This document shows positions 31,064 to 39,912 of a stretch of 52,937 bases of DNA, piece after piece. Position numbers and translations under genes: made by a program. Source of the stretch: an uncultured bacterium (GTDB taxonomy: Bacteria; Bacillota; Bacilli; Lactobacillales; Lactobacillaceae); NCBI GenBank assembly GCA_905214235.1, contig CAJMLF010000014.1, positions 1 through 52,937 of the forward strand. Reading direction: 5' to 3'. How positions within the stretch are numbered: position 1 is the stretch's first letter; each line of letters begins with the position of its first letter. Under the pieces are notes generated by a model that was not told where the DNA came from, did no database searches, and worked only from the letters and a program-made list of their open reading frames with translations.

Positions 31064-31160
31064 TGAGACAGAACTAGCTTGCTAGTTCGTTTTCGAACCC
31101 CCGCAAGCACAAAGAGGACTCTAGCGTTCGGAGAAACCGAACACTAGAGTCCCTTTGTGT
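31064..31160. repeat. Intergenic palindromic element after purB
   Basis: It starts GGGAGTGAGACAGAAC, a phrase I associate with dispersed intergenic repeats in lactobacilli. Then comes a perfect palindrome GAACTAGC-TT-GCTAGTTC, then a 23-bp hairpin (31109-31132 with 31138-31160, one mismatch and one bulge, loop AGAAA). No T-run follows on either strand, so it is not a classical terminator. Repeat status needs the genome. Confidence 0.55.
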
Positions 31161-31189
31161 ACTGCGCTGTAGCATTTTCAACTATATAG

Positions 31190-31230
31190 GAGATTCACAG
31201 CCCCTTTCCTGCGATCTCCTTCAAAGGAGA
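31190..31230 (+). promoter_or_regulatory. Alternative hairpins controlling a ribosome binding site
   Basis: TCTCCT (31215-31220) can pair with AGGAGA (31225-31230) over a TCAA loop, hiding the ribosome binding site of the small gene at 31238. The same TCTCC is also complementary to GGAGAT (31190-31195), which would free it. The two helices exclude each other. No known riboswitch class was recognised. Confidence 0.45.
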
Positions 31231-31237
31231 GTTTTAT

Positions 31238-31417
31238 ATGAAATTCAACCACCAATTTTACAAGACGAATAGCTTCCTGTTCGGGCTCGCCCTGGTCCTT
31301 GCCCCGCTAATTGACCTGGTGTCTGACCATGACCCGGTTGGCCGCCTGTTGGACTTCGGCTGCCAACTATTCGGGGTGATTTTTCTAATCGCCTGCCTCT
31401 TCAAACGGCGGTCTTAG
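31238..31417 (+). CDS. Small hydrophobic membrane protein, 59 residues
   Basis: Not recognised. It starts MKFNHQFYKTNS and ends CLFKRRS, with two likely membrane helices (about 13-27 and 41-54) around a polar loop SDHDPVGR. Basic residues at both ends suggest both termini are in the cytoplasm. The frame is supported by a strong AAAGGAGA 7 bases before ATG and by ordinary local codon use. Its last four bases overlap the end of the convergent acetyltransferase gene. Small two-helix proteins of this type are often envelope-stress or toxin-like peptides, but nothing here shows which. Confidence 0.7.
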   Translation: MKFNHQFYKTNSFLFGLALVLAPLIDLVSDHDPVGRLLDFGCQLFGVIFLIACLFKRRS

Positions 31418-31929
31418 GCGGTCGGGTAGTTCTTGCCGAAGATCTTCAGTTCCCGGTATTCGCCGTTAACCTTTGAAATATTGGGCAGGTGGCCCCACCT
31501 CTCGTAGTTGCAACTCGTAAAGAGGTTTTGACTCGGTTGGTTGCGCTCGTAAATGTAGGCCACCACCGTCTTGAAGTGGAGGTGCCCCTTGATTTGCTGG
31601 TCGACGAAGTTAAGGAGGGCCCGGCCCAACCCCTTTCGCCGCGCCTGCTTGTGGATGTAGATGGCAATCTCTGCCGAATCCGCATAGGCGTGGTTGGGGT
31701 AGAAGGGCTCGAGGGCGCACCAGCCACAAACCTGACCGTCAATGGTCACCACCCATAGTGGGTGCCGGTCGTCAAACTGGGCAAACCAGTCCTGCCGGTC
31801 CGCCACTGTTACGGCCTGACTCTCATCAGTTGCGATTCCTGCCTGGACCGCTTCGTTAAAAATCGCTACAATTGTTTCTTGGTCGGCCTTCTGGGCCCGG
31901 CGAATCTTAATCGTTGGTTTTGCTTTCAA
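31414..31929 (-). CDS. GNAT-family N-acetyltransferase (phosphinothricin/amino-acid acetyltransferase type)
   Basis: Acetyl-CoA-dependent N-acetyltransferase of 171 residues. The acetyl-CoA loop is ARRKGLGRALLNFV near residue 95 (Q/RxxGxG/A), with EIAIYIHKQ before it and NQPSQNLFTSCNYERWG after, which is the layout of the PAT/MnaT group acting on phosphinothricin or methionine derivatives. The start ATG has GGGGAAATCAC upstream. Monocistronic, tail-to-tail with the small membrane gene. Natural substrate unknown. Confidence 0.88.
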   Translation of the reverse strand: MKAKPTIKIRRAQKADQETIVAIFNEAVQAGIATDESQAVTVADRQDWFAQFDDRHPLWVVTIDGQVCGWCALEPFYPNHAYADSAEIAIYIHKQARRKGLGRALLNFVDQQIKGHLHFKTVVAYIYERNQPSQNLFTSCNYERWGHLPNISKVNGEYRELKIFGKNYPTA

Positions 31930-31974
31930 AGTGATTTCCCCTCACATGTTGGTTTATGAACACATTGTAGACTA

Positions 31975-32021
31975 AAAAGCGTCATCTTCCCAATCTATTG
32001 ATTGCGAAGGTGACGCTTTAT
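31975..32021 (-). terminator. Terminator of the methionine operon
   Basis: AAAGCGTCA.CTTC.CAATC stem with its complement, loop TATT; the minus-strand tail is TTTTTAG. Confidence 0.85.
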
Positions 32022-33302
32022 TTATTCTCTAACCTTTTCCGGAACGGTTTGCCAGCTGTTAGCGATGGGGAGGAAGGCAACCTGCCGGCCGCTCTGTCGC
32101 AAAGAGGCACATAGTTGCTCAAGATCATCATGGTCGATAACCGGGGTTAGTCCGCTCCAGTAATCCTGACCAGTGGCCTGTTGCTGCCAGGAGACGGTCG
32201 GAATGTTGGAGACAATTGAAAGGAGGTTGCCGGTACCCTCAACGGTAATCAGGTACCGCTGGGGAACGGCCGTGAGCGGCTTGGCGATGGCCGGCTTGCG
32301 GTAGCTGTTGAACTCCCTTCCGCAGTTGCCTTTCACAATGTCATCACCGGTTGCCAAAAGGTCGCTGAGAATGCTGTTGGCAGTGGGGGTGGCACCAGCA
32401 CCCGGGCCGGTATAGGTGGTCTCACCCAAGGCATCACTCTGCACGGCGATCGCGTTCTGGACCCCGTTGACGTGGGCCAGTGGCTCGGCAGCAGGGATTA
32501 CGGCCGGGCCGACGAATGAGAAGAGCTGGTGCTTTTCCTCCTTGGCCACCGCCAGCAGCTTGACCTTTAGTCCCAGCTGGTTGGCGCTAGCTAGCTGGGC
32601 CGGCGAGACGTTGGTAATTCCTTGGGCCGGCACGTCCTTGAGGGACAAGGACTGGCCAAACGCGAAGCGGCTGAGGATGATCAGCTTGTAGGTGGCGTCA
32701 ATTCCCTGGACGTCATTGGTGGGGTCGGCTTCCGCATAGCCGAGTTCCTGGGCGGCCGCCAGTGCCGTCTTGTAGTCCTGGCCTTTACGGTCCATGGCCG
32801 TCAAAACATAGTTCGCGGTCCCGTTGATGATCCCCGTAATTTGGGTAATCTGGTCGGTCTCCAGGCAGCTGGACAGGACGCGGAGGATGGGAATTCCCTC
32901 GGCCACACTGGCCTCGTAGAAGAAGTCGACCTTGGCAGTCTTGGCCAGTTGGAGAATTTCCTCCCCGGCCGTGGCCAGGAGGTCCTTGTTGGCACTGATG
33001 ATTGACTTGCCATTGAGAATTGCCTGGCAGATGGCCACCTTGGCGGGCGCGATGGTTCCCATGGCTTCAACCACAATATGGATTTCTGGGTCATCGACCA
33101 CGTCAGTGACCTTATCAGTCAAAATTGTCCCAGCCGGTAAACGGTCACCCTGGTGGTGTGCCAGGTTATGGACAGCAACACTCTTCAACTTGAAGCGAAA
33201 ATCTTGGGTCCGGGCAATCTTAGCCGCCTGCGTTTGCAAAAGGGTGACGACCCCCTTACCAACGGTTCCGAGGCCCAACAGACCGATTGTGATTGTTTCC
33301 AT
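32022..33302 (-). CDS. hom: Homoserine dehydrogenase
   Basis: NAD(P)H-dependent reduction of aspartate semialdehyde to homoserine, the branch point to methionine and threonine. The protein has 426 residues: nucleotide-binding GLLGLGTVGKGV, SANKDLLA near residue 105, GIINGTANYVLTAM, GYAEADPTNDVQGIDATYKLIILSR with the catalytic lysine, and a C-terminal ACT-like region. Ribosome binding site AGAAAGGAAG. 15 bases follow the sulfhydrylase gene, so it is third in the T-box controlled operon. No thrB or thrC is adjacent, tying this copy to methionine. Confidence 0.95.
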   Translation of the reverse strand: METITIGLLGLGTVGKGVVTLLQTQAAKIARTQDFRFKLKSVAVHNLAHHQGDRLPAGTILTDKVTDVVDDPEIHIVVEAMGTIAPAKVAICQAILNGKSIISANKDLLATAGEEILQLAKTAKVDFFYEASVAEGIPILRVLSSCLETDQITQITGIINGTANYVLTAMDRKGQDYKTALAAAQELGYAEADPTNDVQGIDATYKLIILSRFAFGQSLSLKDVPAQGITNVSPAQLASANQLGLKVKLLAVAKEEKHQLFSFVGPAVIPAAEPLAHVNGVQNAIAVQSDALGETTYTGPGAGATPTANSILSDLLATGDDIVKGNCGREFNSYRKPAIAKPLTAVPQRYLITVEGTGNLLSIVSNIPTVSWQQQATGQDYWSGLTPVIDHDDLEQLCASLRQSGRQVAFLPIANSWQTVPEKVRE

Positions 33303-33317
33303 AGCAAATCTTCCTTT

Positions 33318-34601
33318 CTAAATCTTGGCGAGGGCCTGGTCAAGGTCATTGAGCAGGTCATCGACGTTTTCAATTCCCACCGAAACCCGAATAAGGTCGG
33401 GGGTCACTCCCGCGGCCTTGAGCTGTTCGGCGTTTAATTGGGCGTGGGTTGTTGATGCGGGGTGGATGATTAAGGACTTGGCATCGGCCACGTTGGCGAG
33501 CAGGGAGAAGAGGTGGAGGTTGCTGATTAGTTGCTTACCAGCCTCTTCGCCACCCGTAAGGCCGAGGGTGAAAATCGACCCAACACCGTGCGGGAAGTAC
33601 TTATCAGCCAGTGGCTTGTAGGGGCTGTCCGGCAGTTCGGGATAGTTGATCCAGGCAACCTTGGGGTGGTCGTTTAAGAAGTGAACAATCTTCTTGGTGT
33701 TGGCGACGTGACGTTCAACCCGGAGTGACAGTGATTCCAGCCCCTGTAACAGGAGGAAGGAATTGAAGGGACTGATCGTGGCCCCAAGGTCCCGTAGTGA
33801 TTCCGCCCGCACCTTGGTGGTAAAGGCCGCGCCCTTCAGGTCCGCAAAGACGATGCCGTCATACTGGTCATTCGGGGTGGTGAATCCGGGATAGCGGCCA
33901 CTTGCCTGGTAGTCAAACTTCCCGTTTTCAACGATTACCCCACCCATTGTGGTGCCGTGGCCGCCGATGAACTTGGTGGCGGAGTGAACCACGACGTCCG
34001 CTCTGTGGTCGAGGGGCTTAACGAGGTAGGGGGTCCCAAAGGTGTTGTCGACGATGAAGAGAATCCCGTGGTCGTGGGCGATCTTGGCGATTTTCTCAAA
34101 GTCGACCAAGTTGATCCGTGGGTTACCGATGCTTTCAACGTAGAGGGCCTTGGTATGCTCGTTGATCTCCTTGGCAAAGTTGGCGGGGTCATCTGGGTCA
34201 ACAAAGTGGGTGGTGATTCCCAACTTAGGGAGGGTCACGGCGAACAGGTCGTAGGTGCCACCGTAGAGGGTGCTGGCCGCGACAATTTCGTCCCCCTGAC
34301 TGGCGATGTTAAGGATGGCGGCCGTGATGGCAGCTGAACCGGTAGCCAGGGTTACGCCCGCGGTCCCGTGTTCCAAGGCCGCAACCCGCTTGTCAACCAC
34401 GTCCGTTGTGGGGTTCGTCAGGCGGGTGTAGATGTTGCCGGGTTCCTTGAGGCTAAAACGGTCGGCGGCTTCCTTGGCGTCTTTGAAGACGTAGGAGGTT
34501 GTTTGATAGATTGGCACCGCCCGGGCGCCCGTTTCGTCAACGGTTTGGCCGGCGTGAACTTGGAGGGTTTCAAAGTGGTAGTTGTTATTTTCCTTTGTCA
34601 T
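33318..34601 (-). CDS. O-acetylhomoserine sulfhydrylase (homocysteine synthase)
   Basis: PLP enzyme that joins O-acetylhomoserine and sulfide to homocysteine. The protein has 427 residues with the Cys/Met metabolism fold: [28 protein letters not shown] at the start, [47 protein letters not shown] (PLP lysine near 210 in SATKF). Length and the insert pattern fit MetY/Cys-D type rather than cystathionine gamma-synthase (about 380). Start ATG 34601 after AGCAGG, 16 bases from the metA stop. Partner of the acetyl-type MetA next door. Confidence 0.93.
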   Translation of the reverse strand: MTKENNNYHFETLQVHAGQTVDETGARAVPIYQTTSYVFKDAKEAADRFSLKEPGNIYTRLTNPTTDVVDKRVAALEHGTAGVTLATGSAAITAAILNIASQGDEIVAASTLYGGTYDLFAVTLPKLGITTHFVDPDDPANFAKEINEHTKALYVESIGNPRINLVDFEKIAKIAHDHGILFIVDNTFGTPYLVKPLDHRADVVVHSATKFIGGHGTTMGGVIVENGKFDYQASGRYPGFTTPNDQYDGIVFADLKGAAFTTKVRAESLRDLGATISPFNSFLLLQGLESLSLRVERHVANTKKIVHFLNDHPKVAWINYPELPDSPYKPLADKYFPHGVGSIFTLGLTGGEEAGKQLISNLHLFSLLANVADAKSLIIHPASTTHAQLNAEQLKAAGVTPDLIRVSVGIENVDDLLNDLDQALAKI

Positions 34602-34617
34602 ATGTAAAACCTGCTTT

Positions 34618-35454
34618 CTAGTTGGCAATTGTGTTTAACCAGTTTTGATAAATCGTGTGGGCAGCGGTTTGCCAGTCGTAGTTGACCTGGCCCGCGGCCT
34701 CATTAATAAAGTAGTGTTGCGGTGCGGCGATCTTGCGCCGCTTTTTTTGATCCCGGTAGTATTCCTTAGCAAGGGTGTCGCTGTCGTATTCCGGGTGACC
34801 GGTGATGTAGGTGTGGTGAAAACGTGGCGACCGCAGGATCATTGGGCCGGCCTCCTTGCTATCGGCGAGGATGCGTAGGTCGCCGGGGAGGTGGTGGCGG
34901 TCAAGGACGCTTGCGCTGTGCCGTGACTGTGGCATCTTGATCAGGCCCCCGGCGCTGTCCTGGACCGGGGAAAGGTTGGCGGTAAAGATGCCGAACAGCT
35001 TTTGCTTGAGCAGCCGCTTGGGGACGGTGAAGTCGACAAACAGGCTTGCCTGGGCGGCCCAACACTCGGTGAGAGTCTCTCGAACATGGTGGTTGGCCCA
35101 GCTGATGATCTGGCAAAATTCACGCCAGTAGTCGACCTGGTCAAACGGCAGTTGTTCAACCGGCGCGCCGGTGATGATTAGGCCATCAAAGTGGTGATCA
35201 TAAACCTGGTGGAAGTTGAAGTAATGGTCGCGTAACTCAGTAACGGGCGTCCCCTTAAAGCGGTGCGTTGCCGGATAGAGGAAGGTCAAAGCGACGTCTT
35301 GCGAAAGGTCATCGAAGCGTTTAAGAAACTGCAACTCGGTTGTTAACTTGGTGGGCATTAGGTTAAGCACCACGATTTGCCGGGGGGCTTTTAAGTGGCG
35401 GTTGTGCCACACCCCCTTGCTAATTGCTAAGCCGTTACACGCATTGGCAGTCAT
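34618..35454 (-). CDS. metA: Homoserine O-acetyltransferase, MetA type
   Basis: Activates homoserine for methionine synthesis. The protein has 278 residues, MetA fold (class I amidotransferase-like): [16 protein letters not shown], the catalytic cysteine in [11 protein letters not shown] near 130, and [17 protein letters not shown] at the end. In [10 protein letters not shown] the residue after TGAPV is glutamate (E100), which in this family selects acetyl-CoA; succinyl-type enzymes such as E. coli have glycine. Start ATG 35454 after AAAGGAG; the longer frame would run back through the T-box terminator. The N terminus is shorter than in E. coli (309). Confidence 0.92.
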   Translation of the reverse strand: MTANACNGLAISKGVWHNRHLKAPRQIVVLNLMPTKLTTELQFLKRFDDLSQDVALTFLYPATHRFKGTPVTELRDHYFNFHQVYDHHFDGLIITGAPVEQLPFDQVDYWREFCQIISWANHHVRETLTECWAAQASLFVDFTVPKRLLKQKLFGIFTANLSPVQDSAGGLIKMPQSRHSASVLDRHHLPGDLRILADSKEAGPMILRSPRFHHTYITGHPEYDSDTLAKEYYRDQKKRRKIAAPQHYFINEAAGQVNYDWQTAAHTIYQNWLNTIAN

Positions 35455-35481
35455 CTTGACCAACTCCTTTCTGTAAATAAA

Positions 35482-35803
35482 AAAGCCTCCGTCCCCGAAC
35501 CTATTGCTAGGATCCGGGACGAAGGCTTTTCGCGGTACCACCCTGAATTCGCCACTAACTCACATTAGTGGCCTTAATAAGTACTCACCTGATGAGGTGA
35601 AGACCCGACAGGATATCGGCTGTCAGCCGTTCACCCAGCCAGTTGACCAGGGGAATAACTCGGAGCTCATCTTCGTGTCAGTAACAATTACCCCTCACAC
35701 CAACCGGGGCTCTCTGGAAAAAGTTCTTGGCACTACTCTTCTCTTCAACGTCTAATCATTTTCTAATTGTTTTGTAGTTTAGCACTAATTTTGCGAATGT
35801 CAA
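35482..35803 (-). promoter_or_regulatory. Methionine T-box leader and promoter of the met operon
   Basis: Promoter TTGACA (35803-35798), 16 bases, TAAACT (35781-35776). The leader carries the T-box AGGGTGGTACCGCG (35544-35531), whose TGGT pairs with the ACCA end of uncharged tRNA, and an ATG specifier (35670-35668) in GAAGATGAGC, matching methionine. The terminator is a long stem (35482-35528) ending in TTTTTT, 27 bases before the metA start. Methionine starvation should raise metA-sulfhydrylase-hom expression. Confidence 0.92.
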
Positions 35804-35883
35804 CAGTAAAGTTGGCAAAAGTTCTGCTTTGGGGCGGTAAACCGGGGACGCAATTGTTAAATAATGGTAATTCACATTAAACA

Positions 35884-36004
35884 CGAACATTATTTAAAAT
35901 TAATCTGTTTTAGTTAGCGAATACCGTTGACAGAAGTGGGGACCGATAGTATATTGATAGCATAAAAGAGCGAATTAAATTCGCTTGAAGTTATTTATTG
36001 TTCG
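35884..36004 (+). promoter_or_regulatory. purC promoter with two PurR-type operators
   Basis: Strong promoter TTGACA (35927-35932), 17 bases, TATATT (35950-35955). Operator 1 upstream: CGAAC (35884-35888), 24 bases, GTTAG (35913-35917). Operator 2 downstream: CGAAT (35971-35975), 24 bases, GTTCG (36000-36004), nearly identical to the transporter operator at 15053. The region 35804-36032 holds no gene; a short palindrome (35970-35985) lies in operator 2. Confidence 0.72.
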
Positions 36005-36032
36005 TGTTTTACACAAAGGAGTAATTACTAAG

Positions 36033-36752
36033 ATGGAAAAGTTACTGTACACCGGTAAGGCAAAACAAATGTGGCAAACCGACGACCCCGAAGTCTTACG
36101 GGTTGTCTACATGGACCAGGCAACTGCCCTAAACGGCAAGGAAAAGGATCACTTCGCTGGTAAGGGGAAGGCGGCAAACGCAATTTCCACCTTAGTCTTC
36201 CAATACTTGATCCAGCACGGCATCGAAACGCACTTCATCAAGAAGCTTTCGGACAACGAAGAGTTGGTTAAGAAGTGCACGATGGTGCCGCTCGAATTTG
36301 TTACCAGAAACGTAATTGCCGGGCACTTCGCCAGCCGTTACGGCCTGAAGGAGGGGAAGGTCCTTGCCACCCCGGTTCAGGAAACCTTCTTCAAGAGTGA
36401 CCAGTTGGATGACCCCTTCATCAACGAGTCGGCAACGGTCGCCTTGGGAATTGCCACCCACGATGAACTCGCCCAGATGTGGACGGTCTGCCAAGAAGTT
36501 GACACCCTATTAACCCACCTCTTTGCTAAGGCCGGGATGCAGCTGGTGGACTTCAAGCTGGAGTTCGGCCACCTCAGTGATGGGCGGATCGTGCTGGCCG
36601 ATGAATTCTCCCCCGACAACTGCCGCCTGTGGGACCTTAAGACCAATGCCCACATGGACAAGGATGTTTACCGGCGGAACCTGGCCGATCTGACGACGAC
36701 GTATGACAAAGTGTTGGCCCGGTTGGAAGAAGTAATTGCGGAGGAACAATAA
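36033..36752 (+). CDS. purC: Phosphoribosylaminoimidazole-succinocarboxamide synthase
   Basis: Joins CAIR and aspartate to SAICAR with ATP. The protein has 239 residues, standard. LLYTGKAKQMWQTDDPEVLRVVYMDQATA at the start and the signature LEFGHLSDGRIVLADEFSPDNCRLWD near residue 175. Start ATG 36033 after AAAGGAG; an upstream in-frame TTG would place the operator inside the gene. First gene of purCSQLFMNHD. Confidence 0.96.
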   Translation: MEKLLYTGKAKQMWQTDDPEVLRVVYMDQATALNGKEKDHFAGKGKAANAISTLVFQYLIQHGIETHFIKKLSDNEELVKKCTMVPLEFVTRNVIAGHFASRYGLKEGKVLATPVQETFFKSDQLDDPFINESATVALGIATHDELAQMWTVCQEVDTLLTHLFAKAGMQLVDFKLEFGHLSDGRIVLADEFSPDNCRLWDLKTNAHMDKDVYRRNLADLTTTYDKVLARLEEVIAEEQ

Positions 36753-37000
36753 TGACTAAAGTTCGGATTTTCGTCACCTACAAGCCATCAGTTTTTGACC
36801 CCCAGGGTGACACGATTAAAAAGACCATTCATGCCTTGGGCCACGATGAAGTTGCCGACGTTCAGGTCGGTAAATTCTTCGATCTCACCATTGATGCCCA
36901 GGGTGACCAGGTTGCTAAGACCGTCAAGGAAGTTGCGGAAAAGCTGCTGGTCAACTTCAACATGGAAACTTACACCTACCAAGTAATGGAGGAAAATTAA
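36752..37000 (+). CDS. purS: FGAM synthase subunit PurS
   Basis: Small subunit (82 residues) of the three-part formylglycinamidine ribonucleotide synthetase; it bridges PurQ and Pur[31 protein letters not shown] and [12 protein letters not shown] are typical. Overlaps purC and purQ by TAATG at both ends, so the three are translationally coupled. Confidence 0.95.
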   Translation: MTKVRIFVTYKPSVFDPQGDTIKKTIHALGHDEVADVQVGKFFDLTIDAQGDQVAKTVKEVAEKLLVNFNMETYTYQVMEEN

Positions 37001-37680
37001 TGAAAATTGCGGTAATCGTATTTCCCGGTTCAAATTGTGACATTGATATTTACGAAGCACTCAGCAGCGTATGCGGCGCCGACGTGGACTACGTTTCCCA
37101 CAAGCAGGCGAGCTTGGCTGGCTACGACGCGGTGATGCTGCCCGGGGGCTTCTCATACGGTGACTACTTACGGGCGGGAGCGATTGCCCGCTTTGCTCCG
37201 GTGATGAAGGCCGTTATTGAGATGGCCCATGCTGGCCAACCGGTTTTTGGGACCTGCAATGGTTTCCAAATCCTGACGGAGGCGGGCCTCTTACCCGGCG
37301 GCCTGAAGCGCAACGACAGTCAGCAGTTCATCTGCAAAACCGTGCCCCTGGAAGTGGTTAATAACCAGACCCTTTTTACCAGCCAGTACCAGGCACACGA
37401 GCGGATTGCCCTCCCCATCGCCCACGCTGATGGCAGCTACTATGCGGACCAGGCGACGCTTGATGAACTGGAAGCAAACCACCAGGTCGTCTTTCGCTAT
37501 GCCGAGGAGAACCCGAACGGCAGCCTGCGCAACATTGCCGGGATCACGAACCGGCAAGGGAATGTCTTAGGAATGATGCCCCACCCGGAGCGGGCCGTTG
37601 AGGCAATCCTTGGTAACACGGATGGGCTTCGCCTGTTCAAGTCCCTGTTAGCAAACGGCAGTGTAAAAGTGGAGGAATAA
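37000..37680 (+). CDS. purQ: FGAM synthase subunit PurQ (glutaminase)
   Basis: Class I glutamine amidotransferase that feeds ammonia to PurL. The protein has 226 residues: [36 protein letters not shown], the nucleophile cysteine near 87 in [11 protein letters not shown], and the His/Glu pair in [10 protein letters not shown] near 195. Overlaps purS by TAATG. Confidence 0.96.
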   Translation: MKIAVIVFPGSNCDIDIYEALSSVCGADVDYVSHKQASLAGYDAVMLPGGFSYGDYLRAGAIARFAPVMKAVIEMAHAGQPVFGTCNGFQILTEAGLLPGGLKRNDSQQFICKTVPLEVVNNQTLFTSQYQAHERIALPIAHADGSYYADQATLDELEANHQVVFRYAEENPNGSLRNIAGITNRQGNVLGMMPHPERAVEAILGNTDGLRLFKSLLANGSVKVEE

Positions 37681-37683
37681 ACA

Positions 37684-39912
37684 ATGAAGCAAGCAATGAC
37701 ACCGGAAGAAATCAAAGAAAAGAAGCCCTACCTGGACTGGAGCCTGAGCGAGGACGAGTACAACTACATCAGTGAAAAGCTGCTGGGCCGCCTGCCTAAC
37801 TACACTGAGACGGGGCTCTTTTCCGCCATGTGGAGTGAACACTGTTCTTACAAGAAGTCCAAGCCAGTCCTCCGCCTGTTCCCAAACAAGAATGCCCGCG
37901 TTTTGCAGGGCCCTGGTGAGGGTGCCGGGGTAGTTGATATCAACGATGGCCAGGCCGTCGTTTTCAAGGCGGAAAGCCACAACCACCCGACGACCGTGGA
38001 GCCCTACCAAGGGGCCGCAACCGGGATCGGGGGAATTTTAAGAGACATCTTCAGCATGGGGGCCCGTCCCGTGGCATCGCTTGATTCCCTTCACTTTGGC
38101 GAACTTGACAATAACACAACCCGGATGAAGGTCACCGGAACTGTCCGAGGAATCGGTGACTACGGTAACTGTATGGGGATCCCGACCGTTGCTGGTGAGA
38201 CCACCTTTGACCCCTGCTACCAGGGCAATGTTTTATGTAACGCGATGAGCGTTGGTCTGATGGACCAAAAGGACATCCAGAAGGGGAAGGCCGCCGGTAT
38301 CGGCAATGCCGTCATGTACGTCGGTGCCAAAACCGGTCGGGACGGCATTCACGGGGCCACCTTTGCCTCCGCCGACTTCAGTGACGAAAACGCCACCCAG
38401 CGTTCGGCCGTCCAGGTTGGGGACCCGTTCATGGAGAAACTCCTGCTCGAAGCCTGCCTGGAAGTGATCACTAAGCACCCCGACTGGCTGGTCGGCATCC
38501 AGGACATGGGGGCTGCCGGCATCGTTTCCTCAAGTGCGGAGATGGCTTCCGAGGGGAAGAGCGGAATGGAATTAGACCTCGACCTGGTTCCCCAGCGGGA
38601 GACGGGGATGTCCGCCTACGAAATTATGCTGAGCGAGTCCCAGGAACGGATGCTCCTCTGTGTAAACAAGGGTCACGAGGAGGACGTTAAAAAGATCTTT
38701 GACGACTACGACCTCGATGCCGTCACGATTGGCCGGATCACAGCGGGTCACCAGTACGTCCTCCACCACGATGGGCAAATCGTGTGTGACATCCCGGTGG
38801 CCAGTTTGACTGACGATGTCCTGGAAGAAGCCAGCGAAGAAAAGAAACCGGCCCGAATTACCGAAGCGGAAGGGCAACCGGCATGGCAGCCCCAGATTAC
38901 GGACGCGGAAGAGACCCTGCGGCACCTTCTCCAGCAGAGCACGGTGGCCGATAAGCAGAGCCTCTACCAGCAATACGACTCCCAAGTCCGGACCTGCACC
39001 GTGGTGGGCCCCGGGAGTGACGCCGGTGTTATCCGGGTGCGCGGCACTAAGAAGGGCCTGGCGATGACGACCGATGGCAACGGCCGCTTTGTTTACCTGA
39101 GCCCCAAAGTCGGCGGCAAGATTGCCCTGGTGGAAGCGGCCTGTAACATCGTCGCTGCCGGGGCCGAGCCACTGGCGATTACCGATTGCCTGAACTACGG
39201 TGATCCTAACGATCCCGAAATTTTCTGGGAGCTCCACCAGTCGGTTCAGGGGATGGCTGATGCCTGCCGGGCCCTTGACACGCCCGTTATTTCCGGAAAC
39301 GTATCTTTGTACAACGAAAACAACGGCCACGCCATTCACCCAACGCCGATGGTCGGCATGGTGGGCCTGATCAAGAATATCGACCGGGTTGTACCGTCAT
39401 TTGCCCAACACGCTGGGGACCACGTTTACCTGATTGGGAAAACCGGTGATGATTTTGCCGGGTCCGAATTACAAAAGATGGTCCAGGGCGACATCAGCGG
39501 GGTCCTAAACGACATTGACCTTGACCGCATCCACAACAACCTGCGGCACTTACTGAGTGAAATGCAGGCCGGCCACGTCGCCAGCGCCCATGACCTCAGT
39601 GAAGGCGGCCTGGGGGTGGCCCTGAGCGAAACTCTATTTAAGACTGACCTGGGAATGGACCTGGACCTGCGTGACCTCACCGCTGTCCAGCTGTTCAGCG
39701 AAACCCCTGGCCGGCTGGTCGTTACCGTTCCAGAAGAGCAGGCGGCGGCCTTTGAAGCGGCCCTCGGCGACGATGCCAAGCACATTGGATTTGTGACTAA
39801 CACCCACTGGCTCGAAGCCCACCTGGCGGATGCGGAGATCAACCAAAACGTTACCGAACTACAACGGCTATGGGAGGAGGCTTTACCGTGCCAACTGAAA
39901 TCAAAGGATTAA
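37684..39912 (+). CDS. purL: FGAM synthase subunit PurL
   Basis: ATP-dependent synthetase subunit converting FGAR to FGAM. The protein has 742 residues, the small Gram-positive form that needs PurS and PurQ. Seen: [16 protein letters not shown] with the catalytic histidine near 54, [45 protein letters not shown] and [17 protein letters not shown]. Two repeated PurM-like halves. Its end overlaps the purF start by 25 bases. Confidence 0.96.
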   Translation: MKQAMTPEEIKEKKPYLDWSLSEDEYNYISEKLLGRLPNYTETGLFSAMWSEHCSYKKSKPVLRLFPNKNARVLQGPGEGAGVVDINDGQAVVFKAESHNHPTTVEPYQGAATGIGGILRDIFSMGARPVASLDSLHFGELDNNTTRMKVTGTVRGIGDYGNCMGIPTVAGETTFDPCYQGNVLCNAMSVGLMDQKDIQKGKAAGIGNAVMYVGAKTGRDGIHGATFASADFSDENATQRSAVQVGDPFMEKLLLEACLEVITKHPDWLVGIQDMGAAGIVSSSAEMASEGKSGMELDLDLVPQRETGMSAYEIMLSESQERMLLCVNKGHEEDVKKIFDDYDLDAVTIGRITAGHQYVLHHDGQIVCDIPVASLTDDVLEEASEEKKPARITEAEGQPAWQPQITDAEETLRHLLQQSTVADKQSLYQQYDSQVRTCTVVGPGSDAGVIRVRGTKKGLAMTTDGNGRFVYLSPKVGGKIALVEAACNIVAAGAEPLAITDCLNYGDPNDPEIFWELHQSVQGMADACRALDTPVISGNVSLYNENNGHAIHPTPMVGMVGLIKNIDRVVPSFAQHAGDHVYLIGKTGDDFAGSELQKMVQGDISGVLNDIDLDRIHNNLRHLLSEMQAGHVASAHDLSEGGLGVALSETLFKTDLGMDLDLRDLTAVQLFSETPGRLVVTVPEEQAAAFEAALGDDAKHIGFVTNTHWLEAHLADAEINQNVTELQRLWEEALPCQLKSKD

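Noticed and set aside
35504..35755. 83-residue frame opposite the methionine leader
   Set aside because: Antisense of the T-box RNA.
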